Assembly (NCBI GenBank): GCA_036493915.1
Contig: DASXPA010000052.1
Location: forward strand, 1 to 13,692
Origin: Palsa-1392 sp036493915
GTDB lineage: Bacteria; Verrucomicrobiota; Verrucomicrobiia; Chthoniobacterales; UBA10450
Direction: 5' to 3'
Length of the DNA: 13,692 bases
This document shows, one piece after another, positions 1 through 7,214 of this stretch. The notes beneath the pieces are model-generated. The model was given only the letters and a program-made list of their open reading frames with translations, was not told the origin of the DNA and made no database searches. Within the stretch, counting starts at the first letter, position 1, and each line of letters begins with the position of its first letter. Made by a program: the position numbers and the translations under genes.

Positions 1-2
1 GC

Positions 3-152
3 GAGTGGCAAACGCCGACAGCCCCGGGCCGTTGCGTTCTCATGTCGCGCGCGACCGATGCGCGCGGGCGCACCCAACCGCTGGAGCGCGATCTCGATCG
101 CGGCAGTTACGAGATCAATCACTGTCTTCCGATCGAAGTCGAGATTCGTTAG
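3..152 (+). CDS. C-terminal end of sulfite-oxidase-type molybdopterin oxidoreductase (partial)
   Basis: An open frame enters from the left edge and stops at TAG 150-152, giving 49 residues. It contains SRATDARGRTQP followed about 10 residues later by YEINHCLPIEVEIR. This matches the end of the Mo-co oxidoreductase dimerisation domain of the sulfite oxidase family, where an RATDxxGxxQP segment precedes a final beta strand. The catalytic Moco-binding domain would lie upstream, outside the window, so substrate and location cannot be judged. The stop codon sits inside TCGTTAGCC, a one-mismatch copy of the 9-mer enriched across this window. The family call rests on the C-terminal motif alone. The longer overlapping plus-strand frames through this stretch show no family resemblance. 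Confidence 0.68.
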   Translation, partial: EWQTPTAPGRCVLMSRATDARGRTQPLERDLDRGSYEINHCLPIEVEIR

Positions 153-180
153 CCGAACCAACCAGAGCCTGGAGCGCAAG

Positions 181-355
181 AGCTCCGGGGGAGGACGGGT
201 TGTCAACCCGTCGTTCGGCGCAGTCTGCGCCGAACTGCGCGGAGTGTCCGCGTGAAATTTCTCCGGAAGGTTGCCGTCATCCAGACTTCACGCGCAAACG
301 GCCTTGGGCGAGGCTCGCCCAAGCGCGACGGGTTAACAACCCGTCCTCCCCGGAG
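181..355. repeat. Inverted pair of double hairpins (REP/BIME-like) in a convergent gap
   Basis: The left unit has hairpin 195-211 (arms ACGGGTT/AACCCGT, apex GTC) followed by 214-234 (10-bp arms TTCGGCGCAG/CTGCGCCGAA, one-base centre). The right unit is the same layout inverted: 303-323 (10-bp arms CTTGGGCGAG/CTCGCCCAAG), then 328-344 (arms ACGGGTT/AACCCGT). On the outer sides both units share CTCCGGGG(G)AGGACGGG, so the first hairpin is conserved while the second has changed on both arms together. The pair lies between two genes that converge (stops at 152 and 378). This resembles paired REP elements, but no REP transposase is visible here. It could also end transcription from both sides, although no T-run follows. 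Confidence 0.72.
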
Positions 356-377
356 TTCCTTTCTCCACGCTGCGCTT

Positions 378-935
378 TCAGAGATGCGCCCAATCCACTG
401 CCACGCGTTGCTTCCGCGCGAAGCGATCGTGAAAGAAGAGCTCTTTATGCCGGCAACCATGTTCGTGCACGAGCCGCGTCACCTTCACATCGAAGCAGCA
501 ATATTTCGCGATGTCGAGAATGCGTCCTTCGCGCCACCAACGAATCGCATCCAGACTCGCCGCGGTCTTGCTCACGCCTAACGTCGCCTTCGCGATCGCG
601 TCGAGGCCAAGGCGGTGACCGAGTTTCGCTTCCATCTCGAGCATGAGATCGGCCGTCGGCAACTCGTGCGCGAGATCAAGCACGGTGTAACCCATGAGCA
701 CGTGGTAATCGAAATTCAGCAAGTTGTAGCCGACCACGAGATCGGCCTGGCGCAGCCGCTCGATCAAATCGTGCACGCGCGACTCGGGAAAAATTTCGTA
801 GCGGCCAGTGCGCGTGCTGTAGGCGACGCCGACCGACATCTGCATGTTCCCCTTCCGATCCCAGCCGCCTGCGTCGTTCGCGGTCCGTTGCGTCTCGAGA
901 TCGAAGTAAACGATGTCGCGCAACACGCCGCTCAC
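378..935 (-). CDS. DEDDy-type 3'-5' exonuclease, RNase H-like fold (YprB/MrfB-like)
   Basis: The product has 185 aa. The three exonuclease motifs of the DEDDy class are visible: Exo I YFDLET (D12, E14), Exo II GYNLLNFDYHVL (N71, D76) and Exo III KYCCFDVKVT (Y145, D149). The spacing and the short length match stand-alone YprB/MrfB-like domains, which act with helicases in DNA repair in Firmicutes. Here no helicase is adjacent, so the biological role is open. The start is GTG at 933-935, overlapping the stop of the upstream gene as GTGA, which implies translational coupling. A one-mismatch copy of the enriched 9-mer lies inside (576-584) and encodes Leu-Gly with the codon TTA. Exonuclease class is well supported; DNA or RNA substrate is unknown. 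Confidence 0.8.
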   Translation of the reverse strand: MSGVLRDIVYFDLETQRTANDAGGWDRKGNMQMSVGVAYSTRTGRYEIFPESRVHDLIERLRQADLVVGYNLLNFDYHVLMGYTVLDLAHELPTADLMLEMEAKLGHRLGLDAIAKATLGVSKTAASLDAIRWWREGRILDIAKYCCFDVKVTRLVHEHGCRHKELFFHDRFARKQRVAVDWAHL

Positions 936-2197
936 TTTAATTCGAACTCGCCGCAGTCAAACGCCATCATCTCATCCAGCTGTGAGATGCGGAATTCCTC
1001 CACGACCGCGCCATCGTCCTGAAAAATATCGACCGCCTCGTCGTTATGCCACGCGATCAAGGCGCGCTTGATCTGGCCATTGTCGCTCACCGTGCGCAGC
1101 GGCAGGCCGTCGCTGGTTTTGAGAAAGCTGCCATCCGCATCGAAACCAACGGCGAGCTCGACCTTGCCCGGGCGGTCGCGATCGAGTGGGTTGGGGCGCA
1201 ACTTTTGTTCGGTGGTTTGCGGCGCTTTCGACTGATCGTTGGGAATAGGAATCGGCTTGCCGCCCACAAGCGCGAAATTTTGATGGGCGACGATCTTCTT
1301 TTCGAAATCGACTTTCCAATCGGAAACCGCTTCGCCGTCAGCCGGCGCGGCGGTGGTCGTCTGCAGGGTGAGACTGCGAACACGCTCAAGAGCGGGAGAC
1401 TGTTCGAGCAGAAAAATCCGGTCTTCGTTAGGCGAAGCGGCGATCCCGATGGGCTGCGGATCGCCGGGCACGATCGAGAGTTTGCGAAGCGCGGTGAACT
1501 GCCCTTGAGGATTTGCCGACAGCTGCACGATCTCAACCTCCGGCGAGCCTTTCGCGACATGGTTGATCGCCCAGACGGTGCCGTCCTTTCCGTTGGCGAT
1601 GGCAACTGGATCAAGTAAGGCGGCAGCGTATTTGTTCAGATCGGGCTGCTCCGTCGGCGTCGCAGGAGTGGGTTCGAGTTTTTCGGTCGAAGGATCAAAT
1701 GTTAGTTGCACCACCTTGCCGTCAGCCGCTGTTGCCGTAAGCAGCAACAAATTACCGCGCGCATCGACCCTGGAGATGTGCGTGAGGTGGGGCGAGGTTT
1801 CGTCTGTCACCCAATCATTAAAGAAATCATCGACGCCTTCGACTTTCACCTCGGCGACAAGGTAGCCATGCGCGCGGTAGCGACCGGTGGGGAGGGGATT
1901 GCCGGCGTCGTCATTGCCATCCCAGGTCGTCTCGAGCGCGTCGTGGCCGGGAATGAATTCCGAAATCTCATCTTCACGATGAAGGACGCGGACGAGCTTG
2001 CCGCCTAGATCGTAGATGCCGAGGCTGATCGTCCCGTCGAGCGGCGGCAATGCGAAATGTAGCCTAACGAGTCGCGTGGGCGAAGGCGAGGGTGTCGGGA
2101 TTTCCTGCGCCTGGGCCAGCGTCAATGCGCTCAGGAGGCAGGCAAAAAGGAGTCGCAAAGTTTGGAGCGGCGATCTCCTCCGAATCCGGGGCGGCAT
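932..2197 (-). CDS. Secreted protein with FlgD-type Ig domain and predicted beta-propeller
   Basis: The product has 421 aa from ATG 2195-2197. This start gives a clean signal peptide: RIRRR n-region, hydrophobic core about 14-28, cleavage near AQA-QE at 30/31. A Pro/Ser/Thr linker follows. Residues about 42-110 form a FlgD-like Ig domain: SLGIYDLGGKLVRVL, then TTWDGNDDAGNPLPTGRY. The remainder looks like NHL/SMP-30-like propeller repeats, judged from recurring patterns such as DPVAIANGKDGTVWAIN and PIGIAASPNEDRIFLLE. An upstream ATG at 2237-2239 would start 7 bp after the GH57 stop but put 14 extra residues before the signal peptide. GGAGGG lies 13 bases before the chosen start. The stop overlaps the exonuclease start. 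No enzymatic motif was seen, so a cell-surface or periplasmic role is inferred. Confidence 0.75.
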   Translation of the reverse strand: MPPRIRRRSPLQTLRLLFACLLSALTLAQAQEIPTPSPSPTRLVRLHFALPPLDGTISLGIYDLGGKLVRVLHREDEISEFIPGHDALETTWDGNDDAGNPLPTGRYRAHGYLVAEVKVEGVDDFFNDWVTDETSPHLTHISRVDARGNLLLLTATAADGKVVQLTFDPSTEKLEPTPATPTEQPDLNKYAAALLDPVAIANGKDGTVWAINHVAKGSPEVEIVQLSANPQGQFTALRKLSIVPGDPQPIGIAASPNEDRIFLLEQSPALERVRSLTLQTTTAAPADGEAVSDWKVDFEKKIVAHQNFALVGGKPIPIPNDQSKAPQTTEQKLRPNPLDRDRPGKVELAVGFDADGSFLKTSDGLPLRTVSDNGQIKRALIAWHNDEAVDIFQDDGAVVEEFRISQLDEMMAFDCGEFELK

Positions 2198-2246
2198 CGC
2201 GGGAGGTCTGCCCTCCAGTTCTCGAACTCCGATTTTCATGAAAGCG

Positions 2247-3869
2247 TTACAGATAATAACGCCAATTGAGATCAGGAAAGATCGGAGTGCGCCTTTCGCA
2301 TTCGCCAAGAAACCTTTCGTCGAGCCGGGCGTCGCGCAGTTGTTCGTAAAGGCGATTGAAACGCAGGAGATGGTCACGTGCGCGCGCTTCCGCATACTCC
2401 GGGGCGGTGCGGTTTTTCATGAGGAAAGCCCAGTCGCTCGATTGCGCGAGGAGCAGCTCGCGCGCTACCTGGCGGAGCGCTCTTTCGATTAACGAATCCG
2501 CGGTGCCGCGATGAGTTCGGGCGAGTTCAATCATGCGCCGGGTCGCGCCGTGGAGATGGCGATAAATCCAGGCGTTGTTCTCGTCAAGCCAGACGCTGCT
2601 AAAACCATTTTCTCCCCAGCTGGAGGGATTTGGCCTAACGACTTGTTGGGAAGAATGCACGTTCAGAAATTCTGTGGGGGTCGTGAGCTCGAAACCGCTT
2701 TGTTCCGACACCGCCGCTTCGCGAATGAACGTTTCGAGAAATCGCGGGCCCTCGAACCACCAGTGCCCGAAAAGTTCCGCGTCGAAAGGACTCACGACGA
2801 TGCCGTCGAAGTTCAGTTCGGCGAGATCGCGAAAGCGCGCTCGACGTTTTTCGAGAAAGTCCCGGGCGTGTTCATCCGCCGCCGCCAGCGCCGGCGCGCG
2901 ATCATAAAATTCCTTCTCCTCCTTGCCGCTGACGCGGTGATATTTGATCCCGCTGAACTTGCGCACGCCGGCAGGCCTAACGAACGGTTCCAACTCCTCC
3001 GCGGATCGATCGAAACCGACGTCGCGGTAGAAATCGCGGTAAACCGGATCGCCCGGATAGCCCGATTGCGCGTTCCAGACCTCGCGGCTCGACTCGCGAT
3101 CGCGTGCGAAAACGGCCGGACCCGCGGGCGTGTAATAAGGGGCAAAGAGCGCGTAACGAGGTCGCGGTTGACCGAACATCAGGCCGTGGGAGTCGACAAC
3201 AAACCAGCGGACGTTCGCTGGCTGTAAGAGCCCGTCGAGGCCTTCGGCGTATCCGCATTCCGGAAGCCAAAAACCGGATGGATCGCGGCCGAACATTTCG
3301 CGGTAGCTGTCGCAGCCGATGTGGATTTGAGCGCGTTCGGCTTCGGGAAAACCCTGGAGCAAAGGGAGGAAGGCGTGCGTCGCTGCACTCGCGATGATCT
3401 CAAGGCAACCGTAATCCTGCAATTCACGGAACGCCCTAACGACGTCGCGCCTCAGTGTTTCGTCGAAAAATGTTCGGGTCTCAGTGAAGAGTTCGAGATA
3501 GAAGCGGGCAAGCTCCGAGAGTCGGGCGTGATGCCGATTGCGTTCGGTTTCCTGGCCCGCGAGGCCGATGAGGCGTTCGAGATGACGCAGGTAGCGCTGC
3601 TGCAAAAGCTCGTCGCGCAACATCGCGCCGAGGGTCGGCGTGAGTGACATTGTGAGCTTGAAAGGCACGTCATCATCAATCAGCCGGCGCATCATCCGCA
3701 GCAGCGGCAGATAGCTTTCGGTGAGGGCTTCGAAAAGCCAATCCTCTTCGAGGAAATCTTCGTGCTCCGGATGCCTAACGAATGGCAGATGGGCGTGGAG
3801 AAGGAGGGCGAAGGAGCCGCGCTGAAGGGTTGAAGAGTTGAAGGGTTGAAGCGAGGTGGTGCGCAGCAA
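2247..3869 (-). CDS. GH57 family 1,4-alpha-glucan branching enzyme
   Basis: The product has 540 aa, close to the usual 520-560 of bacterial GH57 branching enzymes (DUF1957 type). Near the N-terminus lies LLLHAHLPFVRHPEH (about 22-36). The catalytic nucleophile region is FWLPECGY (E204) and the general acid region is VVSPFDAELFGHWWFEGP (D363), both intact. A C-terminal helical segment (about 400-540) follows, as in the family. The enzyme transfers glucan chains to form alpha-1,6 branches in glycogen. The only possible start in frame is TTG 3867-3869, because a TGA lies a few codons upstream and no ATG or GTG occurs before the conserved core. The first 17 residues are encoded by octamer repeat DNA and are probably non-conserved. 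Four of six Val-Arg pairs are written GTTAGG, part of the enriched 9-mer. Confidence 0.88.
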   Translation of the reverse strand: MLRTTSLQPFNSSTLQRGSFALLLHAHLPFVRHPEHEDFLEEDWLFEALTESYLPLLRMMRRLIDDDVPFKLTMSLTPTLGAMLRDELLQQRYLRHLERLIGLAGQETERNRHHARLSELARFYLELFTETRTFFDETLRRDVVRAFRELQDYGCLEIIASAATHAFLPLLQGFPEAERAQIHIGCDSYREMFGRDPSGFWLPECGYAEGLDGLLQPANVRWFVVDSHGLMFGQPRPRYALFAPYYTPAGPAVFARDRESSREVWNAQSGYPGDPVYRDFYRDVGFDRSAEELEPFVRPAGVRKFSGIKYHRVSGKEEKEFYDRAPALAAADEHARDFLEKRRARFRDLAELNFDGIVVSPFDAELFGHWWFEGPRFLETFIREAAVSEQSGFELTTPTEFLNVHSSQQVVRPNPSSWGENGFSSVWLDENNAWIYRHLHGATRRMIELARTHRGTADSLIERALRQVARELLLAQSSDWAFLMKNRTAPEYAEARARDHLLRFNRLYEQLRDARLDERFLGECERRTPIFPDLNWRYYL

Positions 3870-3901
3870 CGCTTTTAACCCTTCAACGCTTCAACCCTGC
3901 A
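3823..3901. repeat. Octamer repeat array with an inverted half
   Basis: Four tandem 8-bp units of consensus TGAAGGGT run from 3823 to 3854, and three units in the opposite orientation run from 3878 to 3901. The two halves contain a perfect 11-bp inverted repeat (3843-3853 with 3887-3897), so a long stem-loop is possible. The array fills the gap after the aminotransferase gene and runs into the first codons of the GH57 gene. A single similar stretch, GAGGGTTGAAGAGG, occurs near 11048. On the minus strand the array supplies GAAGGG nine bases before the TTG start, which could act as a ribosome-binding site. Confidence 0.8.
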
Positions 3902-3904
3902 ACG

Positions 3905-3917
3905 GCCGCGCTGCGGC
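3905..3917. terminator. Small GC hairpin at the aminotransferase stop codon
   Basis: Arms GCCGC (3905-3909) and GCGGC (3913-3917) with a 3-base loop touch the TAG stop at 3917-3919. No T-run follows on the minus strand. The adjoining octamer inverted repeat could extend the structure. A role in ending or attenuating transcription before the GH57 gene is inference only. Confidence 0.25.
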
Positions 3918-5080
3918 TACAGCGTGCGGCAGAAATCCTGGAAGCGATCGAGACCTTTCTTAACGATGTCGATGCTGGTTGCGTAGCTCAGGCGAACGGT
4001 GCGGTCGTCGCCAAAGGCGGCGCCGGGGATGACCGCGACGTTGGCCTTGCTGAGGAGACGATCGGCGAAGTTTTGCGAAGTCAGGCCGAGCTGGCTGATG
4101 TTGACCAAAACGTAGAACGCGCCTTCGGGTTTGACCGCGGTGATGTTCGCGATCTTCGAGATGCGATCGAACATGTAGTTGCGCCGCATATCGAACTCGT
4201 CGTGCATGTCCGAGAGTGGTTGCTGGTCCCCTTTGAGCGCGGCGATTCCGCCCTTTTGCGCGAAGGAGCACGGATTTGAAGTGCTGTGGCTTTGGATCGA
4301 GTCGACCGCTTTCGCGATCATTTCCGGCGCGCCCATGTAGCCGAGGCGCCAGCCGGTCATTGCGTAGGATTTGCTGAAGCCGTTGATCGTGATCGTCAGG
4401 TCGTAAGCCTGCTTCGACAGCGAAGCAATGCTGACGTGTTTCACGTCGTCGTAAACGAGTTTCTCGTAAATTTCGTCGGAGAGAATGTAGATATCTTCTT
4501 CGGCCGCGACGTCCACGATGGCTTCGAGTGCCTCGCGGCTGTAAACGGACCCGCTGGGATTGTTAGGCGAATTCATGATGACCATCTTCGTGCGCGGGGT
4601 CATCGCGTTTTCAAATTCCTCCGGAGTCATTTTCCAGCCGTTGCGTTCGCTCGTTTGCACGATCACGGGCTCAGCGCCGGCGAGGCGGACCATGTCGGGA
4701 TAGCTTACCCAATACGGCGACGGGATGATGACTTCGTCGCCTTTTTCGCAGGTCGCGAGGATGGCGTTGTAACAGGAATGCTTGGCGCCGTTGCTCACGA
4801 TCACCTGGCTCGGGCGATACTCGAGGCCGTTATCGGCGGCGAACTTTTCCGAGATCGCCTGGCGCAATTCCGGCAGTCCAGAGCTCGGCGTGTATTTCGT
4901 GAAGCCCTGTTCGAGCGCGGCGATCGCGGCCTGCTTGATGTGCTCGGGAGTGTCGAAGTCCGGCTCACCCGCGCCGAATCCGCAGATGTCGATGCCCTCC
5001 GCTTTCATGGCCTTCGCTTTGCTGTCGATCGAGAGGGTGAGGGAGGGGTTGAGCTGAGTCGCACGAGTCGAGATTTCCAT
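3917..5080 (-). CDS. Aspartate aminotransferase, class I/II, subgroup Ib
   Basis: The product has 387 aa. It is a PLP-dependent fold type I enzyme that interconverts aspartate and 2-oxoglutarate with oxaloacetate and glutamate in the cytoplasm. Visible landmarks are FGAGEPDFDTPEHIK (35-49), TKYTPSSGLPELR (61-73), the SPNNPSG segment (171-177), SDEIYE with the PLP-binding Asp (D202), the Schiff-base lysine in NGFSKSYAMTGWRLGY (K237), and VRLSYATS near the C-terminus. ATG 5078-5080 is preferred over TTG 5093-5095: it matches the family N-terminus (MEISTRATQLNPS) and has GGAAACG about 9 bases upstream. Related enzymes may also accept prephenate or aromatic substrates, so the exact substrate is not settled. 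It sits between NDK and GH57 genes with gaps of 44 and 47 bp. Confidence 0.92.
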   Translation of the reverse strand: MEISTRATQLNPSLTLSIDSKAKAMKAEGIDICGFGAGEPDFDTPEHIKQAAIAALEQGFTKYTPSSGLPELRQAISEKFAADNGLEYRPSQVIVSNGAKHSCYNAILATCEKGDEVIIPSPYWVSYPDMVRLAGAEPVIVQTSERNGWKMTPEEFENAMTPRTKMVIMNSPNNPSGSVYSREALEAIVDVAAEEDIYILSDEIYEKLVYDDVKHVSIASLSKQAYDLTITINGFSKSYAMTGWRLGYMGAPEMIAKAVDSIQSHSTSNPCSFAQKGGIAALKGDQQPLSDMHDEFDMRRNYMFDRISKIANITAVKPEGAFYVLVNISQLGLTSQNFADRLLSKANVAVIPGAAFGDDRTVRLSYATSIDIVKKGLDRFQDFCRTL

Positions 5081-5124
5081 GGGTAACGTTTCCAAAATCG
5101 GGTTCCAAAAAAAGGGAGCGCAAG

Positions 5125-6201
5125 CTATGAGCGTGCGTAGAAATTTTCAATCAAAGGTTTGAGGTTATTCTCGTCGATCTGCACGATTTTCATCTCGCGC
5201 TGAGCATTTTCGGCGGAGTCGGAAGCGTGCGCGGCGTTGACCATAATGGTCTGGCCAAACTCCTTCCGGATCGATCCCGGCGGGGCCTTGCTCGGATCGG
5301 TCGGGCCGAGGACGTCGCGGATCTTGCGCACCGCATCGGCGCCCTGGTAAACGAGCGCGATGCACTTCTCGGAGCCGGGCTCGCTCCGCTGCTTGTCGCC
5401 AATTGCGCTCGGGCGACCGCCTGACATGAACTCGACGATGTCTTCCCACGCGTTGCGACCTTTCTCGGGGCCGAGTTTGTCTTTCAAAACATCGAGCACC
5501 GGGCCGTAGAATTCCTCGGCCTGCGCGACGCTCATCCGGTGAACTTTAAAACCGATGATGTAGAGACCGCTACGCGAGAAAACTTCGATCACGCCGCCGG
5601 GACGCGCGTTGGGAAATTTGAAATTGTCCGGCTTGATGAGGACGAGCGTCTTCTCGACTTTGGCATCGTTAGGAAAGTCGATCACTTCATCGAGAATGCC
5701 GCCGTCGCTTTCGGAAAACTCCGCCCACAGTTTGAGATCGCGCTCGATTGCTGGGGCGTCGAAAGCCGCAAGCACACCGGGCTCGAAGTAGGTGACGCTG
5801 CCGCTGCCATCCGTGATATAGTCGCCGAAGGTGTCCCGGATCGTCTCGCCGCTCGTCTGCTCATGCACGATGTGGCCGACCGCGTTCTGGATTTTCCGGA
5901 TCGCGTCCGGGCCGCGGAAAACGAGCAACATCACCCGCGCGCGCTGACCGTTTATCGTCCCGGTAAAGTTTCTCAGCACATAATGCCGAATCAATTCTTG
6001 CGTCGCGCGATGGCTCGGATCGGTTTCGGTGACGATGGTCTCGGCATAACGCCTAACGAGTTCACCGCTGGGCGCGAACATCCGGCCGCTCACGAGGTCG
6101 AGGCCGGTGCGGGAAATGAGGCGGGCGACGATGCCGCCGGTGCGTGATTTTCGCATCGAGTAGGGCGTAACGATGACGTAGGAAATTTCTTCGGCCTGCA
6201 T
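5125..6201 (-). CDS. ndk: Tandem-domain nucleoside diphosphate kinase with degenerate first domain
   Basis: The product has 358 aa, about 2.5 times a normal NDK (about 140). The second domain (about 183-345) is typical: EKTLVLIKPD, GGVIEVFSRSGLYIIGFK, IVEFMSGGRP, a PGSIRKEFG segment and VNAAHASDSAENAQRE with the phospho-accepting His at H325. The first domain (about 7-150) keeps the outline (YVIVTPYSMRKSRTGGIV, MLLVFRGPDAIRKIQNAVG, IRDTFGDYI), but the lysine of KPD is replaced (TPYS) and the NxxHGSDS segment is replaced by TYFEPGVLAA, so it should not catalyse. The enzyme transfers the gamma phosphate of ATP to other NDPs. ATG 6199-6201 starts right before the first domain; a TTG at 6249 would add 16 non-family residues. 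No clear Shine-Dalgarno precedes it. The first domain is probably structural or regulatory (inference). Confidence 0.88.
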   Translation of the reverse strand: MQAEEISYVIVTPYSMRKSRTGGIVARLISRTGLDLVSGRMFAPSGELVRRYAETIVTETDPSHRATQELIRHYVLRNFTGTINGQRARVMLLVFRGPDAIRKIQNAVGHIVHEQTSGETIRDTFGDYITDGSGSVTYFEPGVLAAFDAPAIERDLKLWAEFSESDGGILDEVIDFPNDAKVEKTLVLIKPDNFKFPNARPGGVIEVFSRSGLYIIGFKVHRMSVAQAEEFYGPVLDVLKDKLGPEKGRNAWEDIVEFMSGGRPSAIGDKQRSEPGSEKCIALVYQGADAVRKIRDVLGPTDPSKAPPGSIRKEFGQTIMVNAAHASDSAENAQREMKIVQIDENNLKPLIENFYARS

Positions 6202-6273
6202 AAGGAATCGCGAGCGGCTGCATAGATTGAGCAGCGGATTTGCAGGCAATCGAAGTCGCTCGGACTTCCCGAA

Positions 6274-6289
6274 GTTAGCTGCGGCTAAC
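6274..6289. terminator. Short hairpin between prmA-like and ndk genes
   Basis: Arms GTTAGC (6274-6279) and GCTAAC (6284-6289) with a 4-base loop lie in the 98-bp gap between two co-directional minus-strand genes. The right arm is inside GGCTAACGA, a one-mismatch copy of the enriched 9-mer. There is no T-run, so a terminator or attenuator role is weak; the palindrome may be incidental. Confidence 0.25.
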
Positions 6290-6299
6290 GACGCTTCAA

Positions 6300-7139
6300 C
6301 TAGGTTTTAGGCGCGGCGAGGAGCGCGATCCATTTCCCGCGACGGCGCTGGCGCTCGATCGTGAAATCGGCCCGGCGCAAAGCACGCGCCACGGATCCGG
6401 CCTGCTCGCGCAGAATTCCGGAGACGAGAAGCTGGCCGTGTGCGCGCAGTGCGCGGCGAAGCTTTGGGGCGGCGGCAATCAACAGCTCGCTGAAAAGATT
6501 TGCCGTGAGGAAGTCGAAACGGCGCCCGGGCTGCCACCGCGCGAGATCTTGCCTAACGAACTTTATGTCGCGGATTTCATTCAATTGCGCGTTGGCTCGC
6601 GCGTGCGCGACCGCTTGCGGATCGTTGTCGTAGCCGGTGATCTCGCGGGCGCCGAAGCAGCGGGCAGCGAGAGCAAGAATGCCGCTACCGGTACCAAGAT
6701 CAAGCATGCGCCAGCCGCGTGGCCAGCTCCGCGTCACCTCCTCCAGCAAACGCAAGCACATCGCCGTCGTCGCGTGTTCGCCCGTCCCGAAAGCGCCGGC
6801 TGCGGGTATGACAAGTTGCGCGGTCTTGTTCGCGATCGGTTCAGTGACGATGAGCAAGCGCCGGGCGACGCGAATTGGAGCGTGTTCTTGCCGCGCCAGA
6901 TAGTACGTTTGCCAATTGCGCGGCAGTTGCTCGAATGAACCGCCGAAGCGACGCGTCAGTTCGACCGCCGCCGATCGCGTTGCGCAGGTGACTTCGACAA
7001 TGCTTCGGGTCCGCCCAGGCCGACTAATGATCGCGACGTTTGCGGGCGGCAACTCTTCGAGTTCGCCTCCGTGGGATTGCAGCCAGGCTGCGGTAGCGTG
7101 AAATTTCCAGAGGTGCACCAGACGAATCATCGCCGTCAT
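6300..7139 (-). CDS. prmA: Ribosomal protein L11 methyltransferase (PrmA-like)
   Basis: The product has 279 aa (E. coli PrmA has 293). Residues 1-95 are a diverged N-terminal domain corresponding to the L11-recognition part. The methyltransferase core follows: IPAAGAFGTGEHATT (111-125), SAM motif I LDLGTGSGIL (146-155), motif II GYDNDPQAV (169-177), and TANLFSELL (212-220) at the place of the family's (D/V)ANI segment. The AFGTGEHATT stretch is characteristic of PrmA, which trimethylates L11 at several amino groups. The start may be ATG 7137-7139 or ATG 7128-7130; neither has a clear Shine-Dalgarno. It is the first gene of the minus-strand run that continues with ndk. The N-terminal domain is too diverged to exclude another protein substrate. 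Confidence 0.82.
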   Translation of the reverse strand: MTAMIRLVHLWKFHATAAWLQSHGGELEELPPANVAIISRPGRTRSIVEVTCATRSAAVELTRRFGGSFEQLPRNWQTYYLARQEHAPIRVARRLLIVTEPIANKTAQLVIPAAGAFGTGEHATTAMCLRLLEEVTRSWPRGWRMLDLGTGSGILALAARCFGAREITGYDNDPQAVAHARANAQLNEIRDIKFVRQDLARWQPGRRFDFLTANLFSELLIAAAPKLRRALRAHGQLLVSGILREQAGSVARALRRADFTIERQRRRGKWIALLAAPKT

Positions 7140-7170
7140 TTTTGGAAACAGCGAATCAACGGACTGTGGG

Positions 7171-7213
7171 GAAGACGGGCTGTCCGCCCGGTGTCGGCGG
7201 AAGTCTTCCGGCG
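7171..7213. repeat. Double hairpin related to the 181-355 element
   Basis: The sequence GGGGAAGACGGG leads into hairpin 7176-7190 (arms CGGGC/GCCCG, apex TGTCC), followed by hairpin 7195-7213 (9-bp arms with one mismatch, single T at the centre, core GAAGTCTTC). Order, spacing and lead-in match the left unit at 188-234, but the arms have changed in pairs. It lies upstream of the prmA-like gene and next to the DUF1501 remnant. Confidence 0.6.
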
Positions 7214-7214
7214 G

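Noticed and set aside
5..646. Long plus-strand frame of 213 codons at the left edge
   Set aside because: It crosses the sulfite oxidase end, the hairpin pair and the antisense of the exonuclease gene in another frame; composition is Arg/Ser-rich noise without family resemblance.
4286..5086. Plus-strand frame of 266 codons opposite the aminotransferase gene
   Set aside because: It is the antisense shadow of a well conserved PLP enzyme gene, and the sequence is His/Arg/Val-rich with no family pattern.
5101..5117. T-run (seven T on the minus strand) between ndk and the aminotransferase gene as a terminator
   Set aside because: No stable hairpin precedes the T-run, and the genes are only 44 bp apart and co-directional.
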